Origin: Liolophura sinensis
Lineage: Eukaryota; Mollusca; Polyplacophora; Chitonida; Chitonidae
DNA length: 64,000 nucleotides
Direction of reading: 5' to 3'
Assembly (NCBI RefSeq): GCF_032854445.1
Contig: NC_088300.1
Coordinates: forward strand, 78,173,966 to 78,237,965
The position numbers and the translations under genes were made by a program. Below are positions 36,181 to 64,000 of the stretch, piece after piece. The notes below the pieces were generated by a model. It did not search any database, was not told the DNA's origin, and saw only the letters and a program-made list of their open reading frames with translations. How positions within the stretch are numbered: position 1 is the first letter of the stretch; every line of letters begins with the position of its first letter.

Positions 36181-37195
36181 AACACACGCAGCAACAAACC
36201 AGCTACATGTAATTTGTTGGATAGATCCAAATATAGGAGGTTTGCTACCAATATACACATGTATGTGATCGGGATGAGAAAACCAGAAAAGTTTATTACA
36301 ATGATTCTAAGAAAATTAAAGTTTGACATACATGTACAAATACAAAAGTTTCCTCCTGTAAAGTTGTGTAAGGAAGATCAGTGGGAATGGCTTTGCCAGA
36401 AGGTTTTACACTGATGAGAGTGGTACATGTACATCCCTCAGACCACGTCAAAGGCATACAGTGTAACCCATACATGTGGCTCCACCCTCCAAAAGGGATA
36501 CAAGGGTACACTGCCCAATTATCTACACAAGAATGTGACATCATTTTTACTGAAAACTGAATATGAACACCATGACACTTACTGCATGCTAGGTGTTCAC
36601 ACTCTGTTATCCCCAATGTGGGCTACACTGAGGATTAACCACAATTCCCCACGAGCAGCATTCATCACACATACATGCAGCATTACAAAAAAATTCCTTT
36701 AATGTCAATATTAATTTGTGTTCATAAAATAAACCAGCTACTGGATTTGTGGCAGACAAATTAACTTCCTCCTGTCGTGCTTGAATGTGCATACATATTG
36801 TGTAGAACCAGTATATGGCTAACCACAGTTTCAACATACAGCTTTATTTACACACATGTGACCTAAATGCACAGTTCTGATATCAAGTAACCTTGGAGGT
36901 TATAGGTCCTTTCATGCGCACTATGCCTGTCACCTATTCAACTATTAGTGGATACATCCAAAAGCATAACATAGAGTCAACGTTTACCACACAATTTAAA
37001 AAAAATGTCCAAAAATAAAACTAGACTAGCACGCTGTTTTACACTGAATGTACTCCATGTACATTATAAATGTATGTACCCATAAGTGTCAGGTCAGTAA
37101 AGTCTTGTTTTTAGTTTACATCTATAGGTCTATGACAGGTTCAGAGCCAAGAGTACAAAGCTCAGCAGATATCAGTCAATGGCAAATTACCAGTA
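36181..37195. other. Non-coding stretch between arrays
   Basis: Short ORFs on both strands, none with domain similarity or splice support. Probably a DOK intron or 5' flank. Confidence 0.4.
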
Positions 37196-37199
37196 GCTT

Positions 37200-38330
37200 A
37201 TCCACTTTCTGTACACCCTCAACAAAGCCCATGGACACATATACCTAGAACACTGTACAACCTTACCCACTCCTGTATGTCCTCAACAAAGCCTATGGAC
37301 ACATATACCTAGAACACTGTACAACCTTACCTACTCCTGTATGCCCTCAACAAAGCCTATGGACACATATGCCTAGAACACTGTACAACCTTACCCACTC
37401 CTGTATGCCCTCAATGAAGCCCATGAACACATATACCTAGAACACTGTACAACCTTACCCACTTCTGTATGCCCTCAACAAGCCTATGGACACATATACC
37501 TAGAACACTGTACAACCTTATCCACTCCAGTATGCCCTCAACAAAGCCCATGGACACATATACCTAGAACACTGTACAACCTTACCCACTCCTGTATGCC
37601 CTGAAAAAAGCCCATGGACACAAATACCTAGAACACTGTACAACCTTACCCACTCCTGTATGCCCTCAACAAAGCCCATGGACACATATACCTAGAACAC
37701 TGTACAACCTTACCCACATCTGTATGCCTTCAACAAAGCCTATGGACACATATACCTAGAACATTGCACAACCTTACCCACATCTGTATCCCCTCAACAA
37801 AGCCCATGGACACATATACCTAGAACATTGTACAACTTTACCCACTCATGTATGCCCTCAACAAAGCCCATGGACACATATACCTAGAACATTGTACAAC
37901 CTTACCCACTTCGGTATGTCCTCAACAAAGCCCATGGACACATACACCTAGAACATTGTACAACCTTACCCACTCCTGTATGCCCTCAAAAAAGCCCATG
38001 AACACATATACCTAGAACACTGTACAACCTTACTCACTTCTGTATCCCCTCAACAAAGCCCATGGACACATATACCTAGAGCACTGTACAACCTTACTCA
38101 CTCCTGTATGCCCTCAACAAAGGCCAGGGACACATACACCTAGACCATTGTACAACCTTACCCACTCATGTATGCCCTCAACAAAGCCTATGGACACATA
38201 CACCTAGAACACTGTACAACTTTACCCATTCCTGTATGCTCTCAACAAAGCCCTCAACGACATATACCTAGAACACTGTACAACCTTACCCACTCATGTA
38301 TGCCCTCAAAAAAGCCCATAGCAACCTTCC
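37200..38330. repeat. 64-bp tandem array
   Basis: About 18 units of ACACATATACCTAGAACACT, GTACAACCTTACCCACTCCT and GTATGCCCTCAACAAAGCCC, with few changes between units. Confidence 0.92.
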
Positions 38331-39640
38331 TGACACATGTACATGTATTATTTGAGCAGCCAGTTTACAGGCCCAACCTTCCTGATATATGTGCATATAT
38401 AATGTTTGAGCAGCCAGTTTACAGGCCCAACCCTCCTGATACATGTACATGTATTGTTTGAGCAGCCAGTTTACAGGCCCAACCTTCCTGAAAGATGTAC
38501 ATTTATTGTTTGAGCAGCCAGTTTACAGCCTCAACCTTCCTGATACATGTACATGTATTGCATGAGCAGCCAATTTATCTGTCCAACCTTCCTGATACAT
38601 GTACATATATTGTTTGAGCAGCCAGTTTACTCCCTGATACATGTACATGTATTATTTGAGCAGCCAGGTTACAGGCCCAACCTTCCTGATACATGTACAT
38701 GTATTGTTTGAGCAGCCAGTTTACAGGCCCAACCTTCCTGATACATGTACATGTATTGTTTGAGCAGTTAGTTTACAGGCCCATCCTTCCTGATACATGT
38801 ACATGTATTGTTTGAGCAGCCAGTTTACAGGTCCAACCTTCCTGATACATGTACATGTATTGTTTGAGCAGCCAGTTCACAGGCCCAACCTTCCTGATAC
38901 ATGTACATGTATTGTTTTAGCAGTTAGTTTACTTGTTTGAGCAGCCAGTCTACTTCCTGATACATGTACATGTATTGTTTGAGCAACCAGTTTACAGGCC
39001 CAACCTGTCATATATACATGTACATGTATTGTTTGAGCAGCCAGTCTACAGGTCCAACCTTCCTGATACATGTACATGTATTGTTTGAGAAGCCAGTTCA
39101 TAGGCCCAACCTTCCTGATATATGTACATGTATTGTATGAGCAGCCAGTTTACAGGCCCAACTTTCCTGATACATGTACATGTATTGTTTGAGCAGCCAG
39201 TTTACAGGCCCAACTTTCCTGATACATGTACATGTATTGTTTGAGCAGCCAGTTTACAGGCCCAACCTTCCTGATACATGTATATGTATTGTTTGAGCAG
39301 CCAGCTTATATGACGGCGGGCGGCATTGTAGTGGGTGGAAACCGGGAAGAGCCCGGGGGAAACCCATGACCATCCGCAGATTGCTGGGCGGAGAGGAAGC
39401 CAGCATAAGCTGGTCTTGAACTCACAGCGACAGCATTGGTGAGAGGCTTCTGGGTCACTACGCTGCGCTAGCGCGCTAACCGACTGAGCCACGGAGGCCC
39501 CCAACCTTCCTGATATATCTACATGTATTGTCTGAGCAGCCAGTTTACAGGCCCAACCTTCCTGATACATGTATATGTATTGTTTGAGCAGCCAGTTTAC
39601 AAGTCCAACCTTCCTGATAAATATTCTTTTAATTCACTCC
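38331..39640. repeat. 52-bp tandem array containing a palindrome
   Basis: About 22 units of TTGTTTGAGCAGCCAGTTTA, CAGGCCCAACCTTCCTGATA and CATGTACATGTA. Each unit holds the self-complementary TACATGTACATGTA. A SINE interrupts the array at about 39306-39501, and the array resumes afterwards with the same unit. Confidence 0.92.
39306..39501 (-). mobile_element. SINE inserted in the 52-bp array
   Basis: Minus-strand copy with the intact head GGGCCTCCGTGGCTCAGTCG and the middle region (CCATCCGCAGATTGCTGGGC on the plus strand). It is cut at the 3' side, lacking the CTTGAGTACGGCG tail. Confidence 0.85.
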
Positions 39641-41509
39641 TATTACAGTCAAACCTTTATAACACACCTTGAGCATAATTGATAGGCTCATACAGCACTT
39701 CGTCACTTCCTTTCAACTGCAATAAAGAGTGTGTCTGATTCCCACGACCCAAGCTTGCTGTACATGAATACAGCACATTATAAAGCCCTCAGAATAAGTG
39801 CTGATAATACGCCCTCTTCACACACTCATATCGTCATACATGTGCATCTAGTCATCTGCAGTTGAGTTTTTGCCAACCCAAAAACTGAAAATGTGGGTAA
39901 TTTACGGTTGGAGATTGTCATAAAATACGGTTCCCAAATATTAGTTCCAAAGCAATCAGGTTAAACCATGTATTAAGAAGTTACTGAAAATGATAACACC
40001 AACATAGCCTACCTTAATTCTTCTAATTTTTGGGACACTTGGTCTGCTCTTTTCAGCCAATTTACATGTAAAGCAGGAATATGAAGTTTCTTTTTTTCAG
40101 ATGGCTACCAATTGTCCATCTAACGAACAACAAATCCATATCTTTAATTTTCAAAAGATGTGGGAAAGAAATGTAATTCTTTGCTTTTAGCCAGACTAAT
40201 CTCGGTATGTATTCACTGAGCATAACATGTATGTAATATAGAGTGTGTCAGAAACATGTGTCAGTTTTTCAAATGTACATGTACATTTAGCTTTCAGAAA
40301 AGGGCACACTACTTGCAGGCCTGATTTAGCTCAGTGACTGACTTTGTACATTATAATTCAATACCTTAACCATGTTAACAAAGTTTACACATGTTTACAT
40401 TTAGTAACTCTGTGCACACATGATAACATCCAGCAGCCAGCATACCAGAGCTACATGTAGGTGTCATGGTACAGGATGACAGCGGCTAGGCCAACTCTGG
40501 TCACACCAATCACTTCATGCACCAAGAACAAAGCTTAATTCTGTTTCAATAAATAAAACAGTCACACCATCAGCTAGGATTGTGACAAAGGCTTAGCACT
40601 TCACCCAAGGTCTTGCACATGTGGCAGTGAGAACAACAAGAGCTTCCATATTCATGTAAGGTGTGTTCGACATTTATTTCTGAAAACAATCACACTTTCT
40701 GTTGCAATCTCCCCATGACAAACATGAACCAATAAGTAGTGGAACAAACTAAACATATGATGAGTAATCAATGAACTACTGAACAACAAAATAATAAAGA
40801 ACAATGCAACACAAGTACAATATTTAACCTAGGCCATTCATTTTACCATTTTACCAGACATTTAGCGGGATGTCACAGACACTGAAAATTTTTCCTTGTT
40901 AGTTCATGCACTTGTATAGAAAAGATACACTTGCAATAATTGCCATCCAAACAAAAAAAAGAATTGTACCTACCACTGTTAACACTTCCAGTGAATGTAA
41001 ACAGGCATGCATACTGAAATTTGGCTTCCACTTAATAAGATAAGGAATTTATGTTAATCCCACACACCAACTGTGCCTGCTGTCAGTGTCATACATGCAA
41101 TCTTGTTTTCCCACTTAGCAGCCTAAGTCTAAGCCAAATGAAGAAAATTTACGCCCAAAATTTTTTTTTTTTCAAAATTTTCATTTTTGGGTATTTTTTA
41201 CACATGTTAATTACCCCTATATTTCAAGCATATTTTCCGTTCATAGTACGATTTTTTCGGATATTACTTCATCATTGATCTTGCTTGGAGTGCAACTAAC
41301 ACTCAAAACCCCCCCCGCCGTGCCCCTAGCCCAGTAGAATCGTGGTCGCTATAGTGATGAAATGGAGGGTTTTTATTTAACTGATTAGTCGGTGATATTT
41401 TGTTTCTACTGAGCTGAGCTTTTCTTAGTTCAACCAAACAACAGATTCATTCATACATTTCCCTAGTGACGTTTTTTGAGCCAGTATTAGTTTTAACACG
41501 AATAGTAGG
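39641..41509. other. Non-coding stretch upstream of the unrecognised gene
   Basis: No domain-bearing ORF. The missing DOK first exon could be here but I could not recognise it. A candidate minus-strand coding-like segment at about 40020-40100, ending at a GTAGGC donor, has no clear start and is not claimed. Confidence 0.4.
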
Positions 41510-43029
41510 ATGGTTTCGTTCGTCAGCTTCCTCAAATTTCCTTGCAATATGATACATCAACAAGAACGGACAAGAAAAATTGAGCGATCCAACTTTTCCC
41601 CGCATGACCACTACAGAATACTCTCAGCTGTCAAAGTCAAACTCACCGTAAACAGTCAAAGATTCTTGGTGCAAACTGATACCATGGTATGCCAAAAGAC
41701 ATGTCTTCCATAATTTATAATTTTACCATTGTCTCTGTTCACTTGCACGGCACATGATTTGTTGTTTGCTGGCTGTTAGCTCTTTATACATGTTTATACA
41801 GTGTATAAGCAAGGTGACATGTGCTCAGACTCTATATGGCTTTGCTGGGCTGGCTTATTATTCAAATGATCCATGTCAACTCTGCACGTCAAACTTGACC
41901 AGTGGTGTCTCACTGCCTTACTTGTCCCAGTCATTGATTTACCTTGAGGACAGTTTGGTGGAGAACCCAGACACATGTTCCTCAAACATGGAGGGTTAAA
42001 TTATTGCTTTACCTGTCCAAGTTTTGTTGACAGTTTGGTGGAGAGACCAGGCAGATGTTCCTCAAATACGGTGCCTCACAACACTGGTTTTCGCTACCAT
42101 TTTGGTGACAAGGTACTGTAAACCACTTATTGTGGCCAAGTCCTTCCAAGGTCAAGGTCAGTGAATTAAGTTATTTACTCTAGGTAATGTTTACAAATAA
42201 ATTTTTGGAAGTACTGTCCAACTGACTGTACCATCGCTTTAATTATACCATACATCCTTTGTCCAGTGGGATCACAAGCTTAAAGATCATTTAAAATAAT
42301 AATAAACCTATTTGTCCTGCACATTATATTTAGACTTTCCTTTTTGCAAAAGTTGACATTAAAGGACACCTTGTGCCTAAGTTTATACCTGTTTCATTCC
42401 GGCTGCTCGACATTTTATCAGTCTGGCAGTCTAGAACCATAAGCATTGTAAAGAAGTAACTGAACAGGTTAGGGAGCTAGGTTTGTAACTGTTTTCTGAA
42501 ATTTTACTATGTATCCTTCAGGGGGGAATGGCAGCAAGCCACGACTAGAACAACGTGAACATGGTCATTCAGCTTGTGTCCAGCGCCGAAAAATTACGTG
42601 GTCTGGACTCAGAATCATGAAAATAAGAAAACGTTTCCTTACCAAAATCCCCTTCACACAAATATCGAGTTCTCCAGATTTGAGAGGCTTTGGGGCGCAG
42701 CCTTGTGGGATGGATGACATCTTGCAACTGGCCTGCTTCAATTACAAGGTACAAGTTGGCCTACAATCGACCGTCACATTGTACTAGAGATGAAACTGGC
42801 GTGGTCGTCCCAAAAAATCTGCTCATGTGATCACGTAGTTGTTACTTTACTTTACTCATTCTCAGTTTTGTTCCCCACATCAAACAAGATTTCCAAGAGG
42901 GAGATAGAAGGGGTTGCAAAACCAGGAAGTCCTGGGACTACAAGTAGGCCTAGTAGGAAGATCAAAAAGTTTCTGAGCAGCACATTTGAAGATTTCCTCA
43001 AACTGTTGTCTACTTCACGACAACAATAG
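41510..43029 (+). CDS. Unrecognised four-exon gene between DOK and DDX41
   Basis: Exons 41510-41686, 41829-41994, 42522-42748 and 42889-43029 join in phase (borders ATG|GTATGC, CTCAG|ACT, GAGG|GTTAAA, TTCAG|GGG, CAAG|GTACAA, ACAAG|ATT) and give a 236-residue protein ending in TAG. I do not recognise the product. It is basic and Ser-rich, with Cys residues in exons 2 and 3 (NDPCQLCTS, ACFNYK) and a basic-hydrophobic end (RKIKKFLSSTFEDFLKLL). The exon-4 acceptor is weak; a stronger CTCAG at 42865 would break the frame, so that exon is the least certain. A degraded second copy of the exon-2 end (GACAGTTTGGTGGAGA..CC, AGATGTTCCTCAAA) follows at about 42030-42080. It ends 245 bp before the DDX41 start codon. 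Confidence 0.45.
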
Positions 43030-43166
43030 CTGTCTCAACAGACGATATGAATGCCACACAAAATCTGTTGGTGGGAAAGCACTGACACAACTGTCCGAAT
43101 TATGTGAACGTAGTAGGTATCACCTGCAGAACCATATCAAAACAACACCCAGCTGAAACGTGATAC

Positions 43167-43183
43167 ACATCCGGTCACGTGGC
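43167..43183 (+). promoter_or_regulatory. ETS and E-box motifs upstream of DDX41
   Basis: ACATCCGGT (an inverted ETS-type ACCGGATGT) overlaps GTCACGTGGC about 95 bp before the DDX41 ATG. The CACGTG core is also in the RING/CCDC172 promoter. Binding is inferred from the motif only. Confidence 0.4.
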
Positions 43184-43273
43184 CTGATACAGCAACAACA
43201 ACGACATGTTAACGTCTTATAGACGTTTAGGCGAATACAGGATTTCATTTCTCTTCACGCAGGCTCTGCAATC

Positions 43274-64000
<20,727 letters not shown>

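Overview
Animal nuclear DNA, most likely from a lophotrochozoan (mollusc or brachiopod grade). The genes have small exons with clean GT-AG borders, the spacing is AT-rich, and there are many copies of a tRNA-headed SINE. The species cannot be named from the sequence. I joined exons by eye, by matching splice sites and codon phase. Where a join is listed, the phases agree throughout.

Layout: (1) 2928-7530, minus strand: a complete seven-exon gene for a 495-residue protein ending in a Neuralized-type RING finger, a probable E3 ubiquitin ligase. (2) 7824-20309, plus strand: a complete eight-exon CCDC172-like coiled-coil gene, divergent from gene 1 across a 293-bp shared promoter. A broken Ty3/Gypsy LTR retrotransposon (9478-15479, 4-bp target duplication) sits in its fourth intron. 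(3) About 20.6-26.3 kb: no gene seen. (4) 26319-32086, minus strand: the PH and PTB exons of a DOK-family adaptor; its first coding exon was not found. (5) 41510-43029, plus strand: a small four-exon gene I do not recognise. (6) 43274-59609 and onward, plus strand: DDX41, with eleven exons in the window, from the start codon to helicase motif V. Motif VI and the C-terminal zinc knuckle lie past the right edge. DOK next to DDX41 recalls the human DOK3-DDX41 neighbourhood at 5q35.

About a fifth of the window is minisatellite, with unit lengths of roughly 22 to 78 bp, mostly in introns. The most striking point is that three arrays run into a real splice site. A 39-bp array starts at the 5' splice site of DDX41 exon 11, so every unit carries a copy of the exon end plus a GTGAGT donor. 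A 78-bp array ends at the 5' splice site of exon 4 of the RING gene. A 44-bp array ends at the 3' splice site of DDX41 exon 6. In both donor cases, read-through into the array meets an in-frame stop within the first unit.

Other notable items: a 2.07-kb solo-LTR-like insertion with a GTAC target duplication splits the 39-bp array; a large inverted duplication flanks the DOK PH exon; and the retrotransposon Gag carries a MYND zinc finger after its CCHC knuckle.
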